From positions 18,218 to 82,217 of the forward strand of contig JAEYFP010000038.1 of assembly GCA_023402845.1 (NCBI GenBank): a stretch of DNA of 64,000 nt. The letters are read 5' to 3'. A program made the translations under genes and the position numbers. The stretch comes from Bacillota bacterium. GTDB lineage: Bacteria > Bacillota > Clostridia > Lachnospirales > Lachnospiraceae. Each line of letters begins with the position of its first letter. Within the stretch, counting starts at the first letter, position 1. The notes beneath the pieces are model-generated. The model was given only the letters and a program-made list of their open reading frames with translations, had not been told where the DNA came from and did not search any database. Shown here in pieces: positions 50,221 to 58,153 of the stretch.

Positions 50221-51704
50221 TGGAGTTTCAGAAAAATCAAATCGTTACAGTTTTCATTGAAGATATAGGTGAGACGGGAGAGGGTATAGGCAGAATTAAT
50301 GGCTATACCCTTTTTGTAAAGGATGCCGTGATCGGAGATACGGTAGAGGCACGGCTTGTTAAGGTAAAAAAGAGCTTTGCATTTGCACGGCTGGAAAAAA
50401 TCATAAAGGCTTCCCCGCATCGTGTAGAGCCGCCCTGCCCGATCCATCGTCAATGCGGAGGCTGCCAGATCCAGGCGATGTCCTATGATGAGCAGCTTCG
50501 CTTCAAGCAAAGAAAGGTTCTGAATCATCTTGTACGAATCGGGGGATTTCCGGAGGAGCAGATAAAAAGTCTTATGGAGTCGATTGTGGGAATGGAGGAG
50601 CCGGCCGGAAAGGCACCCGGAGCTGAAGGTGAAACGCCAGAATCCGCAGCGTATGATATCAGAAATGCACGAGGCTTCGGTTATCGGAATAAAGCGCAGT
50701 TTCCGGTCGGAACGGACAAGGACGGAACGCTTATAACCGGTTTCTATGCCGGAAGAACACATCAGATTATTCCCAACATGGATTGTCTGCTGGGATTTTC
50801 TGTCAACAAGCCGATATTGGAGACTATTTTAAATTTTATGAGGCGAGAGGGCATCACGGCTTATGAGGAGGAAACCGGGAGGGGACTTATCAGGCATATC
50901 TTGATCCGTATAGGCAGGACAACTAAGGAAGTGATGGTTTGCCTGGTTGTCAATGGAAAGAAGATAAAAAATGAGGCTGCTTTGGTCGATGATTTAATGC
51001 ACTGTTTGAAGGATGATTTTCAGATAGCGCATATTTCTTTTTGTATGAATACGGAAAATACAAATGTGATTATGGGAGAGGAAATTCGCCTTCTCTATGG
51101 AACCCCCTATATCCGGGACAATATCCGGGGTTTGGAATTCCATATCTCCCCGCTTTCCTTTTATCAGGTAAATCCTGTACAGGTCGAAAAGCTGTACGGG
51201 GCGGCTCTTGAATTTGCTGCATTGACCGGAACCGAAACGGTATGGGATCTGTACTGCGGAATCGGAACCATATCTCTATGCCTTGCCCGTGATGCAAAGC
51301 AGGTTTACGGCGTGGAAATCATTCCGCAGGCTATCGCGGACGCAAAAGAAAACGCGGTCCGCAATCAAATTACAAATGCAGAGTTTTACGTGGGGAAAGC
51401 AGAGGAAGTCCTCCCCCGTTACATTGAAGAGGAGCAGCGGTCCGGCCGCACCCCGCACGCGGATCTTATCGTCGTAGATCCGCCCCGCAAGGGCTGCGAA
51501 GCCACCTGCCTCGAAACCATGCTCAAAATGCAGCCCGCCCGCATCATCTACATCAGCTGCGACAGCGCCACGCTTGCCCGTGACTTAAAATACCTCTGCG
51601 CAGGAGGCTATGAAATCAAGCGGGTCAGGGCGGTGGATATGTTTGGGATGACGGTGCATTGTGAAGTTTGCGTCGAAATTTGTCGAAATGGCAATATTCG
51701 TTGA
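50220..51704 (+). CDS. rlmD: 23S rRNA (uracil-C5)-methyltransferase RlmD, altered C-terminus
   Basis: The 494-residue enzyme has an N-terminal TRAM domain, a [4Fe-4S] site in 'PPCPIHRQCGGCQ', the SAM site 'WDLYCGIGTISLCLA' and the catalytic motif 'DPPRKGCE'. It methylates a 23S rRNA uridine. The last residues 'VHCEVCVEICRNGNIR' differ from the usual '...HVE.V..L.R' ending. The 27 bp that encode 'HCEVCVEIC' recur at 53755-53781, as if an element had inserted into the gene's 3' end. Bases 51410-51600 are unusually GC-rich with C-ending codons, unlike the rest of the gene. Confidence 0.93.
   Translation: MEFQKNQIVTVFIEDIGETGEGIGRINGYTLFVKDAVIGDTVEARLVKVKKSFAFARLEKIIKASPHRVEPPCPIHRQCGGCQIQAMSYDEQLRFKQRKVLNHLVRIGGFPEEQIKSLMESIVGMEEPAGKAPGAEGETPESAAYDIRNARGFGYRNKAQFPVGTDKDGTLITGFYAGRTHQIIPNMDCLLGFSVNKPILETILNFMRREGITAYEEETGRGLIRHILIRIGRTTKEVMVCLVVNGKKIKNEAALVDDLMHCLKDDFQIAHISFCMNTENTNVIMGEEIRLLYGTPYIRDNIRGLEFHISPLSFYQVNPVQVEKLYGAALEFAALTGTETVWDLYCGIGTISLCLARDAKQVYGVEIIPQAIADAKENAVRNQITNAEFYVGKAEEVLPRYIEEEQRSGRTPHADLIVVDPPRKGCEATCLETMLKMQPARIIYISCDSATLARDLKYLCAGGYEIKRVRAVDMFGMTVHCEVCVEICRNGNIR
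51657..51683 (+). repeat. Left attachment-site-like direct repeat in the rlmD 3' end
   Basis: These 27 bases are identical to 53755-53781, and four more match after one mismatch. They flank the 2.1-kb segment carrying yhcG and the SF0329-type gene. Position within a gene end is typical of attL sites; no integrase is present. Confidence 0.65.
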
Positions 51705-51798
51705 CCTGCTGAGTCAATTTAATGACAGATATTGGGTGAAACAACATGAAAATAAAGTGGCAAATTGTTGAATCATGTTTAAGAAAGGAGTTGAAAGT

Positions 51799-52821
51799 AT
51801 GGATAATAAAATTATTAAACCGCTAGTAGGTGAAATAAAAAATATTCTTGATACAGCAAGGAGAAATATTGCAAGAGAAGTTAATAACGAATTAATCATT
51901 TCCTATTGGAAGATAGGGGAGATTATAATTCGTTACGAGCAAAATGATAGTATTCGAGCTGAGTATGGGGAGCAAACACTAAAACAACTTTCTAAGACAT
52001 TGACTGCTGAATTTGGGAAGGGATTTTCCCGGTCCAACTTGCAGAATATGAGATTATTTTATATGAATTATGAAAAATGCCAGACGCTGTCTGGCAAATT
52101 GAGTTGGTCTCATTATTGCGAACTATTAAGTATTGCAGAAAAAGATAAACGTGATTTTTATGAAAGAGAAGCAGTTAATTCAAATTGGTCTGTACGAGAA
52201 TTAAAACGGCAAATTAATACCTCGTTATATGAACGACTGTTGCTATCAAAAGGTGAGGTAAATAGACAGGAAGTATTAAGGTTAGCAACAAATGGAATTG
52301 AAATTACAGAACCTAAAGATATTATTAAGGACCCATATGTATTTGAGTTTCTTGGGATACCTGAAGATAAACCAGTATTGGAAAGTGATTTAGAAAAAGC
52401 GCTCGTTGAGAAAATTGAAAAATTTCTTCTTGAATTGGGTAGAGGTTTTATGTTTGTAGGAACACAGCAGAGAATAACAATAAATAATACCCATTATTAT
52501 GCAGATATGGTTTTCTATAATAAACCTTTGAAGTCATATGTTATCATAGAATTAAAAACAACCAAACTTATGCCAGAAGCAGCAGGTCAGTTGAATATGT
52601 ACTTAAATTATTATGAAAATGAAGTAAATGATGAAAATGATAATAAACCGATAGGTATTATTCTTTGTACAGATAAAGATGCTCTGACTGCTGAATATGC
52701 ATTAGGTGGCCTATCAAGTAATATTTTCGCTTCAAAATATACTTATTATATTCCTGATAAAGAACTGTTAATTGCTGAAGTTGAAAAGGTTATTAAAATG
52801 TGGCATGAAAAGGAATATTGA
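51799..52821 (+). CDS. yhcG: YhcG-type PDDEXK nuclease (DUF1016)
   Basis: The 340-residue protein has a DUF1016 N-domain with the conserved 'ELIISYWKIGEIIIRYEQND' and 'GKGFSRSNLQNMRLFY' segments, which are DNA-binding-like. A PDDEXK nuclease domain follows, ending in the family's 'YADMVFYNKPLKSYVIIELKT' active-site stretch (Asp, Glu-x-Lys). Such genes are common in accessory islands and are thought to act in defence or DNA processing. I chose the ATG at 51799 behind AAAGGAG. Base composition is more AT-rich than rlmD. A decayed relative lies at 55038-55304. Confidence 0.92.
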   Translation: MDNKIIKPLVGEIKNILDTARRNIAREVNNELIISYWKIGEIIIRYEQNDSIRAEYGEQTLKQLSKTLTAEFGKGFSRSNLQNMRLFYMNYEKCQTLSGKLSWSHYCELLSIAEKDKRDFYEREAVNSNWSVRELKRQINTSLYERLLLSKGEVNRQEVLRLATNGIEITEPKDIIKDPYVFEFLGIPEDKPVLESDLEKALVEKIEKFLLELGRGFMFVGTQQRITINNTHYYADMVFYNKPLKSYVIIELKTTKLMPEAAGQLNMYLNYYENEVNDENDNKPIGIILCTDKDALTAEYALGGLSSNIFASKYTYYIPDKELLIAEVEKVIKMWHEKEY

Positions 52822-52940
52822 AACAGAATAAGAACTTACTATTCATTGGATTTATGACAGGGGTGGAGAAATAACATTTAAGATGGTATATCTGTTAGAA
52901 AAGTTTAAGCCGATAGACTTGGAGTTATAGGGGGAGTTGA

Positions 52941-53462
52941 ATGGCGAAAATATTAGGATCTTGGAGTGGAATGCGAAAATATCTTGAGCAGGAAATGCTT
53001 ACAGACAGTTTGAACGGACGGGTTCGGTATAACTGCACTACTTATGTTGGAATGGATGGGTGTCATATTTTCGAAGTTTACATTGATAACAAACTGGTGA
53101 AGCAGTTCTCTTGGGAAACAGTGAATACTTATTTTATTGAAAAAGGATATAAAAAGAATTCAAATCACTTTGGTATAGGCGAATACTGGGATGAGTTTTG
53201 GGCACTCATGGATTCTGTTCCAATGCAAGCAAGACAAGAATATACGGATAATGAATTCTGTAAGTCATTGGAGAATTACCGAAATCATAGTATTCAGGAC
53301 AGCATTCAATCTGAAAATCCATTGGAAAGAATGTTTGCTGTGTTAGATAGACGAGTTGGTAAAAGAAGTCTCGGAAAGATGAAAGAAACGATGAAAGAGC
53401 AAAGTGAATGGCTTCAACAGTTCTATGAGTTAAGATTAAATGCGGAGAATTATGAAGAATAA
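52941..53462 (+). CDS. SF0329-type protein of unknown function
   Basis: The 173-residue protein starts behind GGGGGAG. It has 'GSWSGMRKYLEQEMLTDSLNGRVRY' near the start, 'YVGMDGCHIFEVYIDNKLVKQFS' in the middle and a helical end. It resembles the SF0329 family found in accessory regions; no function is known. After its TAA stop the same frame stays open for 30 more codons (to 53553), ending 'GWRGIQLLSD', which may mark a truncation. It lies inside the putative rlmD island. Confidence 0.65.
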   Translation: MAKILGSWSGMRKYLEQEMLTDSLNGRVRYNCTTYVGMDGCHIFEVYIDNKLVKQFSWETVNTYFIEKGYKKNSNHFGIGEYWDEFWALMDSVPMQARQEYTDNEFCKSLENYRNHSIQDSIQSENPLERMFAVLDRRVGKRSLGKMKETMKEQSEWLQQFYELRLNAENYEE

Positions 53463-53754
53463 GAAGCAGACTGTACGGTGGATGCTGTAGGTAATAATGA
53501 ATATGGCCAGTTTGATGTTAGTGGCTGGCGTGGCATCCAACTGCTTAGCGATTAGTTTTCAATATTATTCAGGCCAACTGTTACTGAAATATGGGTTTCA
53601 GCCTAGGCCCCACCAGCCTCAAACGGTATAAGTATATGCAAGTTGATAAGCTCAAGGCTCCAACGGATATCTTTTTTCTATAAGTATTAGTCAATTTAAT
53701 GTCTACGCCAAGGACAAAATGCGTTTTTCAGGAATATGTATTACAGTCTCAACA
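53463..53754. other. Gene-free island end with diverged duplicate
   Basis: No intact gene is seen. The part 53681-53760 aligns without gaps to 54927-55006 at 64 of 80 positions. Weaker similarity extends about 20 bases further left. Both copies end at an rlmD-tail-like sequence, so this looks like the conserved right end of two related insertions. Confidence 0.6.
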
Positions 53755-53781
53755 CATTGTGAAGTTTGCGTCGAAATTTGT
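53755..53781 (+). repeat. Right attachment-site-like direct repeat (copy of the rlmD end)
   Basis: Identical to 51657-51683. In the same frame as rlmD it encodes 'HCEVCVEIC' and here continues R-K-stop (53790), a shorter and more natural protein end than the present rlmD terminus. Confidence 0.65.
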
Positions 53782-53901
53782 AGAAAATAAAGAAGAGATT
53801 TGTCGAATTATATTTAAGAAATGAGCAAAAAGTAAATAAGTGATATTGAGCAATTGCGAATTTTGCAGTGGTTCAAAGTATTGATAGATTGGAGGAATAC
53901 T

Positions 53902-54556
53902 ATGAAAAATAGGAAAGATGAAGTAACTATTCATAGTTCGGCAGCAGAATATCTTACCTATGTTGCAGCAGTCGGAGATAATGCAGACAGCATGGAAATG
54001 CGTTATGAAGATGAAAATATATGGCTGACGCAGAAGATGATGGCTGCTCTGTATGATGTAAGTCTTCCAACGGTTAATGAACATATCAAGAAAATATATA
54101 ATGACGGTGAGCTGACAGAGGAGGCAACTATTTGGAAATTCCGAATAGTTCAAACCGAAGGCTCAAGGCAAGTGAATGGAGAAGTTATTCACTATAACCT
54201 CCAGATGATTATTGCCGTTGGTTTTAAAGTCAATAATGATCGTGCTGTTCGTTTCCGCAAGTGGTCAGGACAAATTGTCAAGGATTACACCATTCAAGGC
54301 TGGTCAATGGATAAGGAACGGCTGAAGAAAGGTCATATGTTCACAGATGAATATTTTGAACGTCAGTTGCAGAACATCCATGAAATTCGCCTTTCCGAGC
54401 GGAAATTTTATCAGCAAATCACTGACCTTTATTCTACAGCTTTTGATTATGATAAAGATGTATCGTATTGTACAGGATATAATGTTCACGTCTGATTATG
54501 ATAAGTTTTTGCTGGAATTAGAAGAACAAACAAAAAACAAATCTGATGGAGTATGA
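53902..54556 (+). pseudogene. rhuM: RhuM-family gene with internal deletion and frameshift
   Basis: From the ATG at 53902 (GGAGG upstream) the frame encodes the RhuM N-terminal part: 'DENIWLTQKMMAALYDVSLPTVNEHIKKI', 'GEVIHYNLQMIIAVGFKVNNDRAVRFRKW' and 'LSERKFYQQITDLYSTAFDYDKD'. It then runs into a stop at 54495. The typical RhuM end 'YRIVQDIMFTSDYDKFLLELEEQ' follows in another frame to 54556. About 120 residues of the middle are missing, by comparison with the usual length of roughly 330. The role of RhuM is unknown; it is frequent in mobile islands. Confidence 0.8.
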
Positions 54557-54582
54557 AATCCCGTTGCCAAGCTACCAAGAAT

Positions 54583-54609
54583 CAACCTGTCGCAATTTCC
54601 GACAGGTTG
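54583..54609 (+). terminator. 10-bp perfect hairpin after the rhuM remnant
   Basis: CAACCTGTCG pairs with CGACAGGTTG around a 7-nt loop, followed by T and A-rich sequence; possible weak terminator. Confidence 0.5.
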
Positions 54610-54653
54610 TAAAAATTGAACTGTCCTGAGAAAAGGCATTTTATAATTCGGAT

Positions 54654-54908
54654 ATGAAAAAATCTATTGGGAGGGCTGAGGTTTTGCAAGAGCAGAGATA
54701 TACAAAAAAGGACTGGATGTTTTTTAATAATAAAATTGCTGATTGGCAGGAAAGCTATATAAACAGGCTTAATAAGCAGTATATAGAATTATTAAGTGAA
54801 GACGCTAATCCATCAGATAAGTTTTGGAGACTGGATAAGAGAATAAAGGAAGATAGGAAGAAAACAGTAAATGTCTATGTCGAGGATAGCTTGCGATATA
54901 TGAGTTGA
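54654..54908 (+). CDS. Small protein of unknown function, probably truncated
   Basis: The 84-residue frame 'MKKSIGRAEVLQEQRYTKKDWMFFNNKIADWQE...' ends abruptly 'VNVYVEDSLRYMS'. The style recalls a family of about 110-residue clostridial proteins, sometimes labelled multidrug transporter without evidence, whose C-terminus seems to be missing here. No ribosome binding site is clear. It sits in the decayed second island and may not be functional. Confidence 0.45.
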   Translation: MKKSIGRAEVLQEQRYTKKDWMFFNNKIADWQESYINRLNKQYIELLSEDANPSDKFWRLDKRIKEDRKKTVNVYVEDSLRYMS

Positions 54909-54926
54909 GCAAGGTATCGTTTTATA

Positions 54927-55042
54927 TAAGTATCAGTTAATTGATTGTCTACGCCTAGGATAAAGTTCGTCTTTTAGGAATCTGTATTACAGCCTCAATA
55001 CATACAGAATGCTGTGTGAAACTGGAACGGAGAGAAAAATAA
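54927..55042 (+). repeat. Diverged copy of the island end, with a third rlmD-like tail
   Basis: 54927-55006 matches 53681-53760 at 64 of 80 bases. Directly after it a frame from 55001 reads 'HTECCVKLERREK' and stops at 55042, which looks like a normal RlmD C-terminal end (HVE.V..L.R type). It may be the original end of rlmD left behind by insertions. Confidence 0.5.
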
Positions 55043-55304
55043 AAAACAGGAAGAAGAAGGCTGGGGTGCAAAAGTGATCGACCGCATGGCTAAGGACTTA
55101 AAGGATGCATTCCCAGAAATGTCTGGTTTTTCTCCGAGAAAAGCCGTATCTGGTATGCACATAAAGCGATAGAAAATGGCTGGAGCAGGCTATCAGAACC
55201 CTATTGGTGTGGCTGAGTGGAAAAATCAGATTGCCAAGGCACTGACTGAAGAACTGAGAAGCAGTCTTCCATCTGTTGAAGAAATTGAAAAAGAGTTGGA
55301 GTAA
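55038..55304 (+). pseudogene. Remnant of a second YhcG-type (DUF1016) nuclease gene
   Basis: Pieces of a YhcG protein are readable in different frames: 'QEEEGWGAKVIDRMAKDL' with 'DAFPEMSGFSPR' from the N-domain; then 'WYAHKAIENGWSR' from the middle; then 'NPIGVAEWKNQIAKALTEEL' and 'SLPSVEEIEKELE' to a stop at 55304, which is the usual C-terminus of this family. Large internal parts, including the nuclease active site, are deleted. It is more like classical YhcG than the intact gene at 51799. Confidence 0.75.
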
Positions 55305-55330
55305 TTGTGCCACAGCCTGTGGCACAATTA
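55302..55330. repeat. 29-bp perfect palindrome at the end of the yhcG remnant
   Basis: TAATTGTGCCACAG and its exact reverse complement flank a single central C. The stop codon of the remnant forms its first three bases. It could be a terminator of the old gene or a recombination site. Confidence 0.6.
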
Positions 55331-55361
55331 GAATCCGCTTGTACAGAATGTAGCTGGTAAG

Positions 55362-55400
55362 AATAAGACGCTTGAGCTTTCCGGGTTCAAGCGTCTTATT
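55362..55400. terminator. 14-bp perfect hairpin
   Basis: AATAAGACGCTTGA (55362-55375) pairs with TCAAGCGTCTTATT (55387-55400) with an 11-nt loop; a bidirectional terminator is likely. From 55401 to 55593 nothing else is recognised apart from a short dyad at 55501-55517. Confidence 0.65.
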
Positions 55401-55593
55401 GTTGGCAGTACTAGGGTGCTATGTGCTACTACCTTAATCAGCGAGGATACAATGTCATGTTCTCGTATGATATTACATTTTCGTTTTCCGCTTGGTCAAA
55501 AAAAGATGTAATCTTTTAAACCTATACAAAAGGATTGCTAACTAATAAGCTAAAAGACAAAACGATATGATGCCGTACATTATTAATAGGAGA

Positions 55594-55622
55594 TTGATTT
55601 TATTCTCCACTACATGTATAAT
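55594..55622 (+). promoter_or_regulatory. Promoter of the AraC-family gene
   Basis: TTGATT (55594-55599), 17 bp, TATAAT (55617-55622). The expected start point lies just before the dyad at 55631. Confidence 0.65.
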
Positions 55623-55630
55623 TGCAGCAT

Positions 55631-55648
55631 AGTTAGTATAAGCTAACT
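55631..55648. promoter_or_regulatory. Operator dyad AGTTAG-N6-CTAACT (first copy)
   Basis: A perfect 6-bp dyad with spacer TATAAG right after the AraC-gene start point. The same motif recurs at 56746-56763 before the transporter operon, so both are probably bound by one regulator. Confidence 0.55.
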
Positions 55649-55679
55649 CGGTTTGTTCTTTAGAAAAGAGGTGTTACGA

Positions 55680-56720
55680 ATGCAATCCGACAATCCAACC
55701 TTTGAATACATACAGCGTGAATTTTATAGTCCCCAAAAACTATATGCTCCCATTCACGAAGGCTTTAAGAATATTTTCTCTCAGCAGGCTCATGCGCACG
55801 AAAGCCAATTTCACGTGCCTGCCGCATTGGGCAATGGCGGCAGCAAGAGAATTAAGCTAGGGAGCTCCATAGAAATATGCTTTAACGAAATGCAGTTATA
55901 TCAGGACCTGCAATTGTCAGGAAAAACACAAGGGGATTCTTATATTTTAATGTTCTGCTTAGGCGATAACGTAATATGGCAAGAGACCAACAGTGGGCAA
56001 GCACTTCAACTGGAAAAAAATTGCGGAATACTGTACCATTCCAATGATATACAAGAAACTGGTGTCTACGAAATGAACCGCCATTATCAAAGCATTACAA
56101 TCTCTTTGGATTCGCAAAAGTTTGATGAATATTTTTCTTCCAATGTGCAAAAAAAGAGTATGTTTACTAACCGATATTCTAATTATGAATCTGTCAAATA
56201 TCTGCTGTCTTCAGAGGCCAGAATTATTATTGCAGAAGTATTACATTGCACCTATACGGGTGCTGTCAAAAAACTCTATCTTGAAAGCAAAGCACTAGAG
56301 TTGTTGGCTGTTTGTGTCAATACAATTATGCAGAAAGATTGTGATCGTGGCAAATTGATAAAGCTTTCTCCCTCGGACATGGACAGCCTTGCGCAGGCGA
56401 AAGAATTATTGGATAATAACCTATCTTCTTGCGTCACGATAGCATCTTTGGCACGCAGCGTATGCCTAAATGAGTCAAAACTAAAAAGTGGATTTAAGCA
56501 TGTTTATGGAAAGCCTGTCTATACCTACCTTTTGGATAAAAGGATGGAAACGGCACGCATTTTTCTGGAAACGAGGCATACGAGCGTTGCTCAAGTTGCT
56601 GATTTTGTAGGCTATGAAAGTGGCAGCAGTTTTTCAAAGGCATTTCATAAAAAATTTGGCTTTTATCCAAGCGAATGCGCTTTATCAACAAAATTCAAAA
56701 AAACTGATAGGACAACTTAA
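55680..56720 (+). CDS. AraC-family transcriptional regulator of the transporter module
   Basis: The 346-residue protein (ATG at 55680, AGAGGTG upstream) has a ligand-binding N-terminal part of about 240 residues. The C-terminal double HTH has 'CVTIASLARSVCLNESKLKSGFKHVYGKPVYTYLLDKRMETARIFLE' and 'TSVAQVADFVGYESGSSFSKAFHKKFGFYPSE', regions typical of AraC. Regulators of this size control siderophore uptake loci such as that of YbtA. It is followed by the ECF/ABC genes and shares an operator-like dyad with them. Confidence 0.92.
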   Translation: MQSDNPTFEYIQREFYSPQKLYAPIHEGFKNIFSQQAHAHESQFHVPAALGNGGSKRIKLGSSIEICFNEMQLYQDLQLSGKTQGDSYILMFCLGDNVIWQETNSGQALQLEKNCGILYHSNDIQETGVYEMNRHYQSITISLDSQKFDEYFSSNVQKKSMFTNRYSNYESVKYLLSSEARIIIAEVLHCTYTGAVKKLYLESKALELLAVCVNTIMQKDCDRGKLIKLSPSDMDSLAQAKELLDNNLSSCVTIASLARSVCLNESKLKSGFKHVYGKPVYTYLLDKRMETARIFLETRHTSVAQVADFVGYESGSSFSKAFHKKFGFYPSECALSTKFKKTDRTT

Positions 56721-56745
56721 ATATCATTTTGGATATATGAAGCAG

Positions 56746-56763
56746 AGTTAGTTTATGCTAACA
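56746..56763. promoter_or_regulatory. Operator dyad AGTTAG-N6-CTAACA (second copy)
   Basis: It matches the site at 55631-55648 in both half-sites (one end base differs) and spacing. It lies 25 bp after the AraC stop and just before a hairpin terminator. Confidence 0.55.
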
Positions 56764-56766
56764 TTG

Positions 56767-56799
56767 GTGAGTCAACGTCGTTTGTTGGCTCACTTTTTA
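56767..56799 (+). terminator. Terminator between araC and the transporter operon
   Basis: GTGAGTCAAC (56767-56776) and GTTGGCTCAC (56784-56793) pair with one G-T, followed by TTTTTAT. It lies between the dyad and the ribosome binding site of the next gene, so it either ends the araC transcript or attenuates the operon. Confidence 0.8.
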
Positions 56800-56817
56800 T
56801 ATTAGGAGGAAGTCTTT

Positions 56818-57411
56818 ATGGAAAAGATGGAAAAGTTAAATATCAGAGATTTAATTACGATTGGAATTTTGAGTGCGGTTTTTGCAGTGGTGTATGTGGG
56901 AATTGGGATGTTTACGGGAAGTACTCCGATAGGGTGGCTGTTTACCAATGCAATCCTTGCCCTCCCTTTGGGCATTGTATATATGCTTCTGCTTGCTAAA
57001 GTGCCTAAGAAAGGGGCAGCACTCATTTTAGGAGTTGTTTTTTGTCTGGTTATGATTCTGATGGGGCATTGGTGGCCAAGTACGCTTTTGGTTGCCATCT
57101 TCGCATTGATTGCAGAAATTGTGTCGACCATAATCGGCAAAAAAAGATTCAGTGCGATGCTGACAGCATTTGTAATTTATATGATCGGATTCCCTGTAGC
57201 CGGGTTCGCCCCTCTGGTATGGTTTAAGGATGCCTACATAAGCGCTTATCCTCCCGAAACGGCAGCCTACTATGAGGGCCTGGCCGGGCTGCTTGGTGGA
57301 GGGATGTTCTGGCTTATCCTCTTGGCAACAGCCGTTGGTGCTGTGATTGGTGCATTCTTGGGTAAGTCGGTTTTGAAAAAGCATTTTGTGAAAGCAGGCA
57401 TTGTGAATTAA
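56818..57411 (+). CDS. ECF transporter substrate-binding (S) component, MptD-like
   Basis: The 197-residue protein has six membrane segments and begins 'MEKMEKLNIRDLITIGILSAVFAV', the pattern of ECF S components. AGGAGG precedes the ATG. The next two genes supply the T and A subunits. The MptD-type S component occurs with AraC regulators and siderophore-type ABC genes; the ligand is not established from sequence. Confidence 0.88.
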   Translation: MEKMEKLNIRDLITIGILSAVFAVVYVGIGMFTGSTPIGWLFTNAILALPLGIVYMLLLAKVPKKGAALILGVVFCLVMILMGHWWPSTLLVAIFALIAEIVSTIIGKKRFSAMLTAFVIYMIGFPVAGFAPLVWFKDAYISAYPPETAAYYEGLAGLLGGGMFWLILLATAVGAVIGAFLGKSVLKKHFVKAGIVN

Positions 57412-58140
57412 ATGGGTGAAGAGAAGCTTCAGATTAAAGAACGCGATTTGGATGTGAGAGTAAAGCTGCTCCTCATTATAGAATCAGGATTGCTCTCCTT
57501 TTTTACCGGCAGCAACGAATTAATTTTCGTTGCTGCTCTGGCATCTCTTATTATATTGCTCTGGTTTAGGCAAATCAAAACGGCGCTTCGATTTTCCGCG
57601 ATCTTTCTTGCTGTACTTGCTTTTAGTTATTTATCTTCCTTCTGGGAGGGTGAAGTCTTGGGAATGGTTCTGGGAATGCTGACTTTTCTGATTCTAAGGA
57701 TGATTCCGGTACTGATGCTCGGAAGCTGGCTCGTAAAGACAACAAAAATCAATGATTTTATCGCGTCAATGGAAAAAATGAAGCTTCCAGCCAGCGTTAT
57801 TATTCCACTGGCAGTCACCTTGCGTTTTATGCCAACGATACAAACGGAATTTCGTTTTATTAAAAATACAATGAAGATGCGTGGAATTAGTCTTTCTCTG
57901 GGTTCTATTGTAAAGCGTCCTCTCATGACTACGGAATATGCCATGGTACCTCTGCTGATGCGGAGCATTAAGGTAGCCGATGAGTTGTCCGCATCGGCAT
58001 TGACCAGAGGACTGGGGAGTCATCAGAAGCGCACCTCCTACCGGGATGTTCGTTTAAACCGCAATGACATTCTTTGGGCGGCAGGGTTCACCCTATTTGT
58101 CATTGCAGTTTCAATCATTCAGAAATCTCCGATCGCATGA
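57412..58140 (+). CDS. ECF transporter transmembrane (T) component
   Basis: The 242-residue CbiQ-type protein starts directly after the S-component stop. It has membrane segments in the first half and the two coupling motifs of the Ala-Arg-Gly type in the last third ('MKMRGIS' and 'ALTRGLGS'), which contact the ATPases. It joins the S component to the A subunits. Confidence 0.9.
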   Translation: MGEEKLQIKERDLDVRVKLLLIIESGLLSFFTGSNELIFVAALASLIILLWFRQIKTALRFSAIFLAVLAFSYLSSFWEGEVLGMVLGMLTFLILRMIPVLMLGSWLVKTTKINDFIASMEKMKLPASVIIPLAVTLRFMPTIQTEFRFIKNTMKMRGISLSLGSIVKRPLMTTEYAMVPLLMRSIKVADELSASALTRGLGSHQKRTSYRDVRLNRNDILWAAGFTLFVIAVSIIQKSPIA

Positions 58141-58153
58141 GGAGTGTGAGCAA

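Noticed and set aside
53854..53901. Upstream start for the rhuM remnant
   Set aside because: GGAGG directly precedes the ATG at 53902, and the 16 upstream codons show no similarity to the family start.
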